Source: Ruegeria sp. ANG-R
GTDB taxonomy: Bacteria > Pseudomonadota > Alphaproteobacteria > Rhodobacterales > Rhodobacteraceae
Assembly: GCF_000813985.1 (NCBI RefSeq)
Contig: NZ_JWLJ01000004.1
Coordinates: forward strand, 1-64,000
Length of the DNA stretch: 64,000 nucleotides
Direction of reading: 5' to 3'
Below, piece by piece: positions 19,398-28,277 of this stretch; within the stretch, counting starts at the first letter, position 1; every line of letters begins with the position of its first letter. Under the pieces are notes generated by a model that was given only the letters and a program-made list of their open reading frames with translations, was not told where the DNA came from and did no database searches. Made by a program: the position numbers and the translations under genes.

Positions 19398-20060
19398 TTG
19401 CCGAAGCAAGATAAACACCAAACGCCACGCGAACGCCTTTGGGAGCTTCCTGAGCAGCGAAGGGCCCAGTTGTTGGGTCCCGCAGAACAGGAGTTTGCGA
19501 CCAAGGGGTTTGCCGACGCGTCCCTTAATCGCATTTTGTCGCAAGCGGGTATGAGCAAAGGGCAGGCGTACTATTACATTGCAGACAAGGCTGACCTTTA
19601 CGGTGCTGTTCTTGAGTCCGCCTATCAGAGGCTCGTATGCAAACTGAGTTTCAATTTTGGACACCCAGAAAACGCCGAGCAATACTGGCAACAAGTAGCT
19701 GAGCTATTTGGTCGCGTAGGTTTGGTTCTGTTTCAGGATCAAATACTCGCCGCGCTCGCTATTCGTGTCTACGATAGTGATATCACCCGAACAATTGCCC
19801 AGCAGTTACCTTTTCGGACAGCATTTGACGCGCTGATCGAGCAGGGGCAGCAACTTGGTGCAGTTCGAAGCGACCTTCCGAATGACCTTCTGCGCGACAT
19901 GTTGTTCGCGATGGCGTTAGAGGTGGATCGTTGGTTCGGAGCCAACTGGGCGGAATTGCGTTCGGACATTTACCTTGACCTCAACACGCGTATCATCGGC
20001 CTCTTCCGCTCCGTGGCCCAACCTCCATCCTCCTCAAGCATGGACCTAAGCGATATCTGA
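19398..20060 (+). CDS. TetR-family transcriptional regulator
   Basis: A one-component repressor of 220 residues. Residues about 20-70 form the TetR DNA-binding domain (EFATKGFADASLNRIL, MSKGQAYYYIADKADLY); the rest is a helical ligand domain. The start is a TTG at 19398 preceded by GAAAG; there is no upstream ATG in frame and the next internal ATG would remove the recognition helix. It converges with the FAD monooxygenase gene at 20194. The 19-bp palindrome at 21529-21547, in front of that monooxygenase, is its likely operator. About 230 bp lie before it with no recognisable gene. Confidence 0.85.
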   Translation: MPKQDKHQTPRERLWELPEQRRAQLLGPAEQEFATKGFADASLNRILSQAGMSKGQAYYYIADKADLYGAVLESAYQRLVCKLSFNFGHPENAEQYWQQVAELFGRVGLVLFQDQILAALAIRVYDSDITRTIAQQLPFRTAFDALIEQGQQLGAVRSDLPNDLLRDMLFAMALEVDRWFGANWAELRSDIYLDLNTRIIGLFRSVAQPPSSSSMDLSDI

Positions 20061-20193
20061 ACAAGCAGTACCTTGCCCCCGGCGACGCTCATTTTTTGCG
20101 AAACGCTATCAGAAGTGGCAGATCATGGCTCGAAGCCGCTCTTGCGGCAGCTCAGCCGCAAGAAGGAAACACAGTTTAAGAGGGAAGTATCGC

Positions 20194-21384
20194 TCAGTCG
20201 CCGACGATGATCTCCGAGATGTCATGTACCAGAGATTTCAGAGTATAGAAATGCATGGCCTCATCGCGCAGAGCGGTTTTGGCGACCGAATCCACAAACA
20301 TGAGCTTGGCAAGTTTACGCGAGTTCTTTTGTGTTTTGTCGACTCGGTGGCGCTGACGTTTTTCAAAAAGGCTCAGCGCATAGGGGAGCAGATGCGGGTC
20401 GGCACGTGACAATTCGTCCGACAAAGCGGCCGCACTATCCATCGCCGTCGACGCCCCGATCCCCGCCGTCGGCAGGAATGAGGCGCAGGCGTCCCCGATC
20501 AGGACAACGCGCCCTTTGGACCAACTGGATTTGGTGCGAATATCCGTCATCGGCCAGAAAAACGGGGTCTCGTCGATTTCGGCTGCGGCAAGTGCCTTGG
20601 CAAAGCAACTGTCGGCGGGAACCTTGCCCTGAATTTCAGTGATAAAGTCGCGCGCGGTGCAGTCTTTGGTGTGTTTGCGGTTCCCTCCAACAAAAATGCC
20701 CACCCGTTTAAACGCGGGATAGAGGCCAACCCCCCAGCCATCCGACCAAAGCTCGCTATAAGTGTCTAGCGGCAAATCTGCGCTGTCCGACCAAAGCACA
20801 TAGCCACCCCAGCCAGTATCAAATGTTTCGATCTCATCATCCTGCCAGAAGGCGCGGCGCGTTGGGGAATGCACGCCCTCTGCACCCACGACCAGATCGA
20901 CCGTGACCGAAGACGCATCCTCGAACGTCACTTCAACATGATCGTCGGTCTGGTGCATCTCTTTGACACTTGCGTCAAAGACAATATCGGTCAGGCTATC
21001 TCGGATGATGTTGAGAAACGCCAGACGAGAGATACCGCGCCAGTCCCCATAGGCGTCCACAATCGGCGCCAGCGGATAAGATCGTGGCTTTTCACCGTGG
21101 CGGTTATACAGTTCATAAGTCTTGAGCGGGCTGCTTTCGTTTTCGTACCGCTGGCGCAGCCCAAGCCCGTTGAGAACACGTCCCCCCAGAGGCAGGACGC
21201 CCAGCATATAACCACCGGCATCCACGGGGCCCTGTCGTTCAATCAGTGCCGGGCGCTCTCCGCGCTGGCGCATTAATGCGGCAAGTGTGCTGCCGGCGAT
21301 ACCGGCGCCAATGATCAGGGTTCTGACGCGGGCACCGGTCAGCTGGGCTTCGACGCGGTCGGCGATGGATTGGGATTCAGACAT
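20194..21384 (-). CDS. FAD-dependent monooxygenase (PHBH / class A flavoprotein family)
   Basis: A single-component flavoprotein hydroxylase of 396 residues that inserts oxygen into an organic substrate using NAD(P)H. The FAD-binding GAGIAG is at 26-31 with E49 closing the fold, VVGAEGVHSPTR corresponds to the DG-type motif, and LIGDACASFLPTAGIGAS is the second FAD motif. The overall pattern resembles TetX- or aromatic-hydroxylase-like enzymes, so the substrate could be an antibiotic-like or aromatic compound. It is read towards the TetR gene and has a palindromic operator about 145 bp upstream of its ATG. A broken relative of its first third lies further upstream at 22018-22230. Confidence 0.88.
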   Translation of the reverse strand: MSESQSIADRVEAQLTGARVRTLIIGAGIAGSTLAALMRQRGERPALIERQGPVDAGGYMLGVLPLGGRVLNGLGLRQRYENESSPLKTYELYNRHGEKPRSYPLAPIVDAYGDWRGISRLAFLNIIRDSLTDIVFDASVKEMHQTDDHVEVTFEDASSVTVDLVVGAEGVHSPTRRAFWQDDEIETFDTGWGGYVLWSDSADLPLDTYSELWSDGWGVGLYPAFKRVGIFVGGNRKHTKDCTARDFITEIQGKVPADSCFAKALAAAEIDETPFFWPMTDIRTKSSWSKGRVVLIGDACASFLPTAGIGASTAMDSAAALSDELSRADPHLLPYALSLFEKRQRHRVDKTQKNSRKLAKLMFVDSVAKTALRDEAMHFYTLKSLVHDISEIIVGD

Positions 21385-21528
21385 TTTTTCTCGCTTTTAG
21401 GCATAGCTAGAGGGGCGCCGGAAGCCGGCGACTCAGATGGTGTGTCGGTCGTGTTCTGGGCAGCCTGCGCAGTTAGGGTGAACGTGGAGTGTTGGCGCTT
21501 CGAATAGATTTCATTCTTGGACTCGAAT

Positions 21529-21547
21529 ATTAGACCGGCGGTCTAAT
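21529..21547. promoter_or_regulatory. Palindromic operator, likely TetR site
   Basis: ATTAGACC-GGC-GGTCTAAT is a perfect inverted repeat with eight-base arms and a three-base centre, the shape and content of many TetR-family operators. It lies upstream of the FAD monooxygenase (start 21384), in its promoter region. The regulator at 19398 is the obvious candidate binder. A partly degraded copy occurs at 22385-22403. Confidence 0.7.
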
Positions 21548-21651
21548 CGTTAGCTTCAACGCTCAACGCAGTCAACTCTCAACCTCAGGTGTTCTTTCAG
21601 AATACTGATGGGAGAAATGCTCGAACATCGCGGCAATCAGTCAGAAAAGCA

Positions 21652-21798
21652 CTACTTGTTGCCGTACAAATCCCGCGCATAGGCCGAGAACGTTGGCCCA
21701 CGTTGACCCGGCGCGCCTTCACATGTGCCGCCAGGGATTATGGCAAGGTTGTACACGCGCTCGACATCGGCCTTGTCCCCAACCCAAAAGCCGATCAT
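21652..21798 (-). pseudogene. Remnant of a VOC / glyoxalase-family gene (C-terminal part)
   Basis: Forty-eight in-frame codons end in a stop (TAG) and read MIGFWVGDKADVERVYNLA, then GGTCEGAPGQRGPTFSAYARDL and a final GNK. The GAPG...RD.DGNK pattern is the usual end of the second beta-alpha module of VOC (glyoxalase, bleomycin-resistance) proteins. Upstream on the same strand the frame is broken: related-looking residues fall in other frames and no start or first module is seen. It lies just downstream of the monooxygenase remnant and probably decayed with it. Identification rests on a short stretch. Confidence 0.5.
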
Positions 21799-22017
21799 CG
21801 TTCCGTTTCCACGGGTCGTAGGGTGCCATCACACGGGATCGCTGTCGCAAATGCGAGCCCTTCGCCCAATCAATAGGTGATGCGATCTGAGGGCGAGATA
21901 GATTGAGGCCCCGAACCAGCGAAGGCGCAGAATAAAAAGGCGCTCGACGCCTCCATGTCGTTTGTCCCGAGAGTGAAATATTTGATTTTCGAGATATTTT
22001 TCCTTTCAGCCACAGAC

Positions 22018-22230
22018 ATTTATACAACTCATAGGTGCTGAGCTGGCTGCTTTCGTCTCCGTGCCGGTGGCGCAGCCCGAGCCCGTTCAGGACGCGATCA
22101 TCCAACGGCAGCACGCCCGGCATGTAACCACGCGCATCTACCCGGCCTTGCCGTTCAATCAGTGGGGACACCGATGATCACGGTTCTGGTGCACGCGCCA
22201 GCTAGTTGGGCTTCGACGTGCTCGGCGATA
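22018..22230 (-). pseudogene. Broken duplicate of the FAD monooxygenase N terminus
   Basis: The minus strand reads IAEHVEAQLAGA and then RTVIIG, matching IADRVEAQLTGARVRTLIIG of the intact enzyme at 20194-21384. About 50 bases, including most of the GAGIAG region, are missing, after which a shifted frame continues as LIERQGRVDARGYMPGVLPL, VLNGLGLRHRH and LSTYELYK against LIERQGPVDAGGYMLGVLPL, VLNGLGLRQRY and LKTYELYN. The matching part stops at about position 22018. There is no start codon and the frame is closed by a stop after the deletion. This is a decayed tandem copy or a diverged relative. Confidence 0.85.
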
Positions 22231-22384
22231 CTAGGGGAATAGGATGAGCGCCGCCGGGGTGCGGCGGGATTGGGTGTTTATCAAGAAAGTTGGAGAAGAA
22301 GCAGCGGACAAACGAACAGTGGTTATCGGGACGTTCGCGGCTTCTTGGCAATTTTACACAGGATGCGTTCGAATGCTACATCAA

Positions 22385-22403
22385 TTTAGACCGGCGGTTT
22401 ATT
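22385..22403. promoter_or_regulatory. Degraded copy of the TetR-type operator
   Basis: TTTAGACC-GGC-GGTTTATT matches 16 of 19 bases of the perfect palindrome at 21529-21547. It lies about 155 bp upstream of the start of homology in the broken monooxygenase copy, close to the distance seen at the intact gene. It appears to be the old operator of the decayed copy. Confidence 0.6.
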
Positions 22404-22831
22404 CAGCGGCGACGGAGCTTTATTGCGTCCACTCGCATGGGGCTTTCATGCTGAATGGCGGTGGTTTTCTAGGACGGAACGTATGAGGACGCCTGCGGAA
22501 AGCTCATTCAGCTCGTCAAGAGAGGTGTTGGACTGCAGTCGCGGAACTCCATGAAACTGGCTGTCCTTGAACATGTCTCAGCGACGGCGCAGATCCGCAG
22601 AGCGGAGTTTCTTCGCCCATTCAAATCATTGTTTATTATTAGCAAATTACATGTCAGCTAAGATAAAGGGCACGTAAAGCCAAAATTTGAGGGGTTCAAT
22701 TGGCACCTCGTGACCGATACTTCCTATGCTATAATCTTGCCCTTGCCGGACTCTATCCGACCAATCCGACCGACCGCCATGGATTATCGCTCACCGAGTG
22801 GCAGGCCACAGCTGAAAGAAGAGGGCGCGTT
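22404..22831. other. Intergenic region, no gene seen
   Basis: Roughly 430 bases between the decayed monooxygenase locus and the end of the peptide transporter operon. Short open frames are present but none has a ribosome site or recognisable residues. The AT-rich part around 22620-22690 is not explained. This stretch may contain further decayed sequence. Confidence 0.4.
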
Positions 22832-24544
22832 CTACTCTTCTTCGACCCCAAGACCATCAGTCGACAGGTCGTCAAGTTTTGGCATCAACCGCAGCAACTC
22901 TTGCGCGTATTCGGTCTTCGGACGAAGGAACAGATCGCTGGTGTCCTGAGTTTCGACGATCTGGCCCTGTTTCATCACAGCGACCCGGTCACACATCTGA
23001 CGCACCACCGGCAGGTCGTGGCTGATGAAAAGCATGGTCAGGCCAAGATGTTCCTGCAGGTCCTTCAATATATTCAGAATCTGAGCCTGGATGGACACAT
23101 CCAACGCACTTGTTGGTTCGTCACAAATCAGGAATCTGGGTTGCGTCGCCAATGCTCTGGCAATCGATATACGCTGACGCTGTCCACCTGAAAACTCGTG
23201 CGGGTATTTCAGCCCGGCACCGGAACCCAGCCCCACCTGATCCAGCAGTTCATCCACCCTGCGCCGGATGTCGGAGCCCGCCATCAGGCGGTGATGACGG
23301 ATGGGTTCGGCCACGATCTCATCGACGCGCATACGCGGATTGAGAGACGAGTATGGGTCTTGAAAAATCATCTGGATATTCTTGCGATACTCGTCCTGAA
23401 CCGCGCGATTGCCCAGATCACTGACCAGTTGCCCGTCAAAGGTGATGGACCCGCCGTCGACCGGGTAAAGCCCGGCTATCATTCGCGCGACCGTGGACTT
23501 ACCTGAGCCGGATTCACCAACAACACCAAACACCTCACCGGCGCGGATGTCGAAGCTGACGTCGTCAACCGCAGTAAAGTAGGTCCGATCCCAGGGTAGT
23601 AAACCACGCTTTTGTAGAAACTTCTTGGTCAGATTGCGGATCTCAAAGAGCTGTTTGCTGGCATCATTGTTTACCTTGGGCCAGTGGCGCGCCATATCCT
23701 CGACGGCAAAGCGGGTTTCGCGCCCTCCATAGCTGATCTGAGGGAATCGGTGCAGCTTGAGTGTCGGCCGTGGCACCGCTGCGATCAGAGACCGGGTGTA
23801 CTCGTGCTGGGGCTGGCCCATCACCTGCGCAGTCGTGCCGCTTTCGACCACTTTTCCCGCATACATCACCGTCACCCGGTCAGTGGTATCGGCAATCACG
23901 CCCATATCGTGGGTGATCAGGATCACGCCAACCTGACGCTCCTGCGCCAGTTCCTTGATCAGGTCCAGTATTTGCGCCTGAACCGAGACATCCAGCGCCG
24001 TTGTGGGTTCATCGGCGATGATGACATCCGGCTCGGTGCACAAGGCGAGTGCGATGACCACGCGCTGTCGCATTCCGCCCGAGAACTGGTGCGGGTATTG
24101 ATCCAGCCGCGTGTCGGGGTCGGGAATGCCGACACGGTCAATCAGGTCGCGGGCGCGCTTGTTGGCTTCGGCCTCGGAGCCGCCCAGATGGGTCTGGATC
24201 GTTTCCACCAGTTGCTCGCGCACCGTGAACAGAGGGTTCAGCGAGGTCAGCGGGTCTTGGAAGATCATCGAAATCTTCTTGCCCCGCAGCTCTCGCATCG
24301 CCTCGGCATCGATCCCGCTGATCTGATCGCCACCCAGTTTGATCTGTCCGCTGGCGATCCGCCCGGGGCGCTCCAACAGGCCCATGACTGCCGCGCCGAT
24401 AGTGGATTTACCGGCCCCGGATTCACCTACCAGCCCGTGGATTTCGCCGGGCTCCACGGACAGGCTGGCGTGGTCCACCGCCGTGAACAACTGGCGGCGG
24501 GTCGGGAATTCGACGGTGAGGTCTTGAATGGTCAGAAGGCTCAT
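22832..24544 (-). CDS. Dipeptide-type ABC transporter, fused double ATP-binding protein
   Basis: A protein of 570 residues with two complete ABC ATPase domains in tandem, corresponding to DppD and DppF joined (GsiA-like). Each half has Walker A (GESGAGKS, GESGSGKS), signature (FSGGMRQR, FSGGQRQR) and Walker B/D-loop ([16 protein letters not shown]). It powers import of short peptides or similar compounds through the permeases encoded just upstream. Two starts are possible: GTG at 24553 in a GTGA overlap with the permease stop, or ATG at 24544, which has GGTGAG at good spacing and gives the usual SLLTIQDLTVEF; I chose the ATG. Last gene of the importer operon. Confidence 0.92.
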   Translation of the reverse strand: MSLLTIQDLTVEFPTRRQLFTAVDHASLSVEPGEIHGLVGESGAGKSTIGAAVMGLLERPGRIASGQIKLGGDQISGIDAEAMRELRGKKISMIFQDPLTSLNPLFTVREQLVETIQTHLGGSEAEANKRARDLIDRVGIPDPDTRLDQYPHQFSGGMRQRVVIALALCTEPDVIIADEPTTALDVSVQAQILDLIKELAQERQVGVILITHDMGVIADTTDRVTVMYAGKVVESGTTAQVMGQPQHEYTRSLIAAVPRPTLKLHRFPQISYGGRETRFAVEDMARHWPKVNNDASKQLFEIRNLTKKFLQKRGLLPWDRTYFTAVDDVSFDIRAGEVFGVVGESGSGKSTVARMIAGLYPVDGGSITFDGQLVSDLGNRAVQDEYRKNIQMIFQDPYSSLNPRMRVDEIVAEPIRHHRLMAGSDIRRRVDELLDQVGLGSGAGLKYPHEFSGGQRQRISIARALATQPRFLICDEPTSALDVSIQAQILNILKDLQEHLGLTMLFISHDLPVVRQMCDRVAVMKQGQIVETQDTSDLFLRPKTEYAQELLRLMPKLDDLSTDGLGVEEE

Positions 24545-24549
24545 GAAAC

Positions 24550-25500
24550 TCACCGCAATTTGGGGTTCAACGCGTCGCGCAGCCAGTCACCCAGCAGGTT
24601 GACCGCGAGGGCGAGGGCCAGCAGCGTGCAGGCGGGGAAGAACAGAATCCACCATTCGCCCGAGAACAGAAAGCCCTGACCGATCCGGATCAGCGTGCCC
24701 AGCGACGGCTGGGTTGGCGGCGCACCGACGCCCAGAAAGCTCAGCGTTGCCTCGGCGATGATGGCCAGCGCCAGCGAGATGGTGGCGATCACCAGTACCG
24801 GGCTGAGGACGTTCGGCAGGATATGACGGAACATGATCGGGAACGATCCACGCCCGATCAGGCGCGCGGCCTGCACGTATTCTTTGTTTTTCTCAACCAG
24901 CGCGGCGCCGCGGACAACACGCGCAAACTGTACCCAGTCCGACAGCGCGATTGCGATAATCAGAACGTAGATTGCCATCTCGTTGCGATATTCCGGGGGG
25001 GTGATCCCTTTGGCGATGCCAAAGATCAGCATCGCCACCAGAATGGCGGGGAAAGTCAGCTGAACGTCCGCGATCCGCATAATCAGCGTTTCGACCCAGC
25101 CGCCGAAGTAAGCCGCAATCAACCCGAGCACCACGCCGATGATCAGCGCTAGAAGCACGGCAGAGGCCCCGACGAACAGCGAAATACGCAACCCATACAG
25201 AATGGTCGAAAACACATCCCGCCCCTGATCGTCGGTGCCCAGCAGGAAGGTCTCTTGCGTGAATGCATTGGGCGTGCCGGGGGGCGTGAACCCGTTCATC
25301 AGGTTCAGCGTCGCCGGGTCAAAAGGATTATACGGCGCGATTAGCGGCGCGAAGATCGCTGCCAGAACCAGAATGACCACGATCAGCGATGCGATCACCG
25401 CTACAGGAGAATGCCGGAACGACCAGGCAAAATCGCTGTCCCACAACTTTGCCATACGAGTCTTGGGAGCCGCTTTTTGAGTTTCCATCGTATCGCTCAT
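24550..25500 (-). CDS. Dipeptide-type ABC transporter permease (DppC type)
   Basis: An inner-membrane permease of 316 residues. The N terminus is cytoplasmic (about 35 residues), followed by a first helix (VIASLIVVILVLAAIFAPL), the family segment GTDDQGRDVFSTILYG, and the ATPase-coupling EAA-like loop (YVQAARLIGRGSFPIMFRHI). Length and order match DppC/OppC. Its ATG overlaps the stop of the DppB-type gene by four bases (ATGA), and its own end adjoins the ATPase gene, so the three are translationally coupled. Confidence 0.93.
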   Translation of the reverse strand: MSDTMETQKAAPKTRMAKLWDSDFAWSFRHSPVAVIASLIVVILVLAAIFAPLIAPYNPFDPATLNLMNGFTPPGTPNAFTQETFLLGTDDQGRDVFSTILYGLRISLFVGASAVLLALIIGVVLGLIAAYFGGWVETLIMRIADVQLTFPAILVAMLIFGIAKGITPPEYRNEMAIYVLIIAIALSDWVQFARVVRGAALVEKNKEYVQAARLIGRGSFPIMFRHILPNVLSPVLVIATISLALAIIAEATLSFLGVGAPPTQPSLGTLIRIGQGFLFSGEWWILFFPACTLLALALAVNLLGDWLRDALNPKLR

Positions 25501-26474
25501 GTGGCCCTCGCGTCGACACGCAGGCGCGGGTCAATAGCATAGTAGAGAAGATCGACAACCAGGTTGATTGTCACGAACATCACGGAGATCAGCATCAGAT
25601 AGGCCGCCATAACCGGGATATCGACAAACTGGATCGCGTTGATGAACAACAGACCAACGCCGGGCCATTGGAATACCGTCTCGGTGATGATGGCAAAGGC
25701 GATAATGGACCCCAGCTGTAGCCCCGTGATGGTGATCACAGGCACCAGAGTATTCTTCAGGGCATGACGGAAGTTGATCACCCGGTCCGACAATCCCCTG
25801 GCACGGGCAAATCGGACGTAATCGGCGCGCAGTACCTCCAGCATTTCGGACCGGACCAGACGCATGATCAGCGTCATTTGATAGAGACCCAGTGTAATTG
25901 CGGGCAGGATCAGGGCCTTCAAACCGGATGTCGTCAGAAAACCGGTGGACCATTTGCCAATCATAACGGTCTCGCCCCTCCCGAAGCTGGGCAGCAGGTC
26001 AAGCTCGACCGAAAAGATGTAGATCAGCAGTATACCTATGAGGAAGGTGGGCAGAGAGACTCCGATAAGGGATACGGTCATGATCACATTTGCCGCCATG
26101 CCTTGTCGTCGGATCGCAGTGAAAACGCCCAGGGCGATCCCCATCGTGATCGCGAGAAAGCCGGACACAAAGGCAAGCTCCAGCGTGGCCGGGGCGCGTT
26201 CAAGAAGGATCGTCGAAACCGGTCGCCCCTGACGGTATGAAACGCCGAAATTGCCCTGCGCCGCGCCTTTCAGGAACTTGGCGTATTGCAGGACAAAAGG
26301 CTGATCCAGCCCAAGCTCGGTCCGCAGACGGTCAATGTCGGCCTGCGTGCGTTCCTGCCCCAGCATGTTGTCGATCGGATCGCCGACAAAGCGAAACATC
26401 GAGAAGGCCACCAGCCCCACAACCAAAAGCACGATCACGGACTGGAACATCCTGCGGACGATATATGCGAACAT
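25497..26474 (-). CDS. Dipeptide-type ABC transporter permease (DppB type)
   Basis: An inner-membrane permease of 325 residues of the DppB/OppB group. The first helix (QSVIVLLVVGLVAFSMFRFV) is followed by a periplasmic region with ERTQADIDRLRTELGLDQP typical of the group, then five further hydrophobic segments and the coupling loop YVRFARARGLSDRVINFRHA. It sits 88 bp behind the binding-protein gene at 26563 and pairs with the DppC-type permease. Confidence 0.93.
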   Translation of the reverse strand: MFAYIVRRMFQSVIVLLVVGLVAFSMFRFVGDPIDNMLGQERTQADIDRLRTELGLDQPFVLQYAKFLKGAAQGNFGVSYRQGRPVSTILLERAPATLELAFVSGFLAITMGIALGVFTAIRRQGMAANVIMTVSLIGVSLPTFLIGILLIYIFSVELDLLPSFGRGETVMIGKWSTGFLTTSGLKALILPAITLGLYQMTLIMRLVRSEMLEVLRADYVRFARARGLSDRVINFRHALKNTLVPVITITGLQLGSIIAFAIITETVFQWPGVGLLFINAIQFVDIPVMAAYLMLISVMFVTINLVVDLLYYAIDPRLRVDARAT

Positions 26475-26562
26475 TCGTTTCCCTCGTTGATCGGTCTCTC
26501 TAGGCCGCCTTTGACCAGAGGGTCAAGGCGTCGCTATCGGACCGGCGCGGCAAAACTGCCGG

Positions 26563-28128
26563 TCAATTCACCGTCACCCAGCGCAGCAGGAAGAAGTTAT
26601 CGGGCCTCTGAGTCAGCTCGACATTACTGCGTGTGCCCCAGACCAGCGGCTGGACATACATGGGCACGTAGACCTGTTCGTCCTGAATGATCTGTGCGAC
26701 CTCATCCAGCATGGCCTGGCGTTTGGTCTGATCCAGCTCTGACTGGATCGCGGGCAGCAGCTCATCCACACGGGCGTTTGAGAATCCGCCAAAGTTCCAG
26801 CTACCCAACTTCTTCTCTTTGTTTGGCGTGGCGACAAGGAAACGCACGGGATGCTCTGCATCGAATGTCCCCGGGCTCCAGCCAAGCAGGTACATGTCGT
26901 AGTTGTCCTCGCGAAGTTCCGGCCAGTAGTTGCGCACCGGCATTGCGTCCAATTCAGCGGTGATACCGATCTGGGCCAACATGCCTACAACTGCCTGACA
27001 GACGGCCTCGTCATTTAAATAGCGATCGTTGGGGCATTTCAGGCCAAACGAAAACCCGTCCGGGTAGCCGGCCTCGTTCAGCAGCGCTTTGGCAGCCTCG
27101 ACGTCGAAGGCCGGGCGCTCGGCGTTGGCCTCTGAGTAGCCGCTCATCGCCGGGCTGACAAGTTGCGACGCGGCCTCGGCATTGCCGCGCATGATGGTGG
27201 CCAGAATGGCATCCACATTTACGGCCTGCGCCACTGCCTTGCGCACGCGCGGGTCGCGGAACGGGTTCGGCTTGCCCGCATCATCGGTGTATTTCAGAGC
27301 CTCAGCCTCGTGGTCAAAGCCCAGCATGATCACACGGGCTTCGATGCCCTGAATGACATCGACTTCCGGGTTTTGCTGCAGCCGGGCCACATCCTGTATC
27401 GGCACCGGGTTGATCATATCCACATCGCCCGACAACAATGCTGCAACGGCGGTGGCGGGGTTCTGGATCGGGTTGAATTCAGCGCGGGTGATGTTGTGCT
27501 CAACATCTCCCCACCAGCCTTCATACGGTTCCAGAACCGTCTTCAGACCAGGCTCACGCTCGGTCACTTTGAATGCGCCGGTGCCGTTGGCGTTGATGGT
27601 GGCGTAATTGCCCGTTTCCTTGTCGGGCACCACGGCATCGTTGGCCTCGGTCCAGCCTTGATCCATGATCATCCAGTTGGCGATTGAGGACGGAAACAGC
27701 GGGTTGGGTGCCGTGGTCATGATATCAACGGTGTAATCATCGACCACGATGACCTCGCTGACAGGGGCAAACCAGCTGCGCGTATCCGCTGCCTCGCCCG
27801 AGGCGCGCTGGTAGCTGAATAATACGTCCTGCGCGTCAAAGCTGCTGCCATCTTGGAATGTCACGCCTTCGCGCAGATGGAACCGCCATCCCTCACCGTC
27901 GCCAATCGGTTCCCAACTGACCGCGAGAGCAGGTTCAACGCTCATGTCCTTGCCGCGGCGAACCAGCCCTTCATAGACATTGTTCAGAAAACCGAGGACC
28001 GGGGCCGAATTGACTGCGTGCGGGTCCATTGTCTGTGGGTCGGTGGTCGAGGCCCACTTGAACTCGGCAGCCTGAGCGGTGCCGGCGAGCAACATGGTCA
28101 GACCGATGGCATAGGTCCTGAGTGTCAT
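26563..28128 (-). CDS. Peptide ABC transporter periplasmic binding protein (SBP_bac_5), copy 1
   Basis: A periplasmic binding protein of 521 residues with a signal peptide (1-20, ending AQA). Family 5 features are the early TDPQTMDPHAVNS segment, LREGVTFQDGSSFDAQDVLFS and the late NYDMYLLGWSPGTFDAEHP. GGAG precedes the ATG. It is closely related to the second binding protein upstream at 28278: both share CPNDRY.NDEA.CQA and VGMLAQIGIT. A hairpin lies between the two genes. It feeds the permease genes directly downstream. The ligand may be a peptide but this family also binds opines, glutathione and other compounds. Confidence 0.92.
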   Translation of the reverse strand: MTLRTYAIGLTMLLAGTAQAAEFKWASTTDPQTMDPHAVNSAPVLGFLNNVYEGLVRRGKDMSVEPALAVSWEPIGDGEGWRFHLREGVTFQDGSSFDAQDVLFSYQRASGEAADTRSWFAPVSEVIVVDDYTVDIMTTAPNPLFPSSIANWMIMDQGWTEANDAVVPDKETGNYATINANGTGAFKVTEREPGLKTVLEPYEGWWGDVEHNITRAEFNPIQNPATAVAALLSGDVDMINPVPIQDVARLQQNPEVDVIQGIEARVIMLGFDHEAEALKYTDDAGKPNPFRDPRVRKAVAQAVNVDAILATIMRGNAEAASQLVSPAMSGYSEANAERPAFDVEAAKALLNEAGYPDGFSFGLKCPNDRYLNDEAVCQAVVGMLAQIGITAELDAMPVRNYWPELREDNYDMYLLGWSPGTFDAEHPVRFLVATPNKEKKLGSWNFGGFSNARVDELLPAIQSELDQTKRQAMLDEVAQIIQDEQVYVPMYVQPLVWGTRSNVELTQRPDNFFLLRWVTVN

Positions 28129-28231
28129 GGCGGAGTCTCCTTGTTAGCGCTGGAACAATCCAGCTTTTCGGCCACCACGTAAAGGAATTCTCGGTTTGCG
28201 ATCACGTGGCCGTTACGGGCGGAGCAAACAA

Positions 28232-28259
28232 GATCAGGGCGCGATTTCGCGCCCTGATC
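28232..28259 (-). terminator. Hairpin between the two binding-protein genes
   Basis: GATCAGGGCGCGA and its exact reverse complement enclose two bases, giving a stem of 12-13 base pairs that begins 18 bp beyond the stop of the gene at 28278. On the minus strand it is followed by TTGTTTG, a weak T-run. Inside an operon such a structure would reduce read-through or protect the 3' end of the upstream message, so the first binding protein could be made in excess. Confidence 0.65.
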
Positions 28260-28277
28260 GGCATCCACAGGGATGGG

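Noticed and set aside
22244..22486. Plus-strand reading frame of 80 codons
   Set aside because: It spans the degraded operator and the promoter side of the broken monooxygenase copy and shows no conserved residues.
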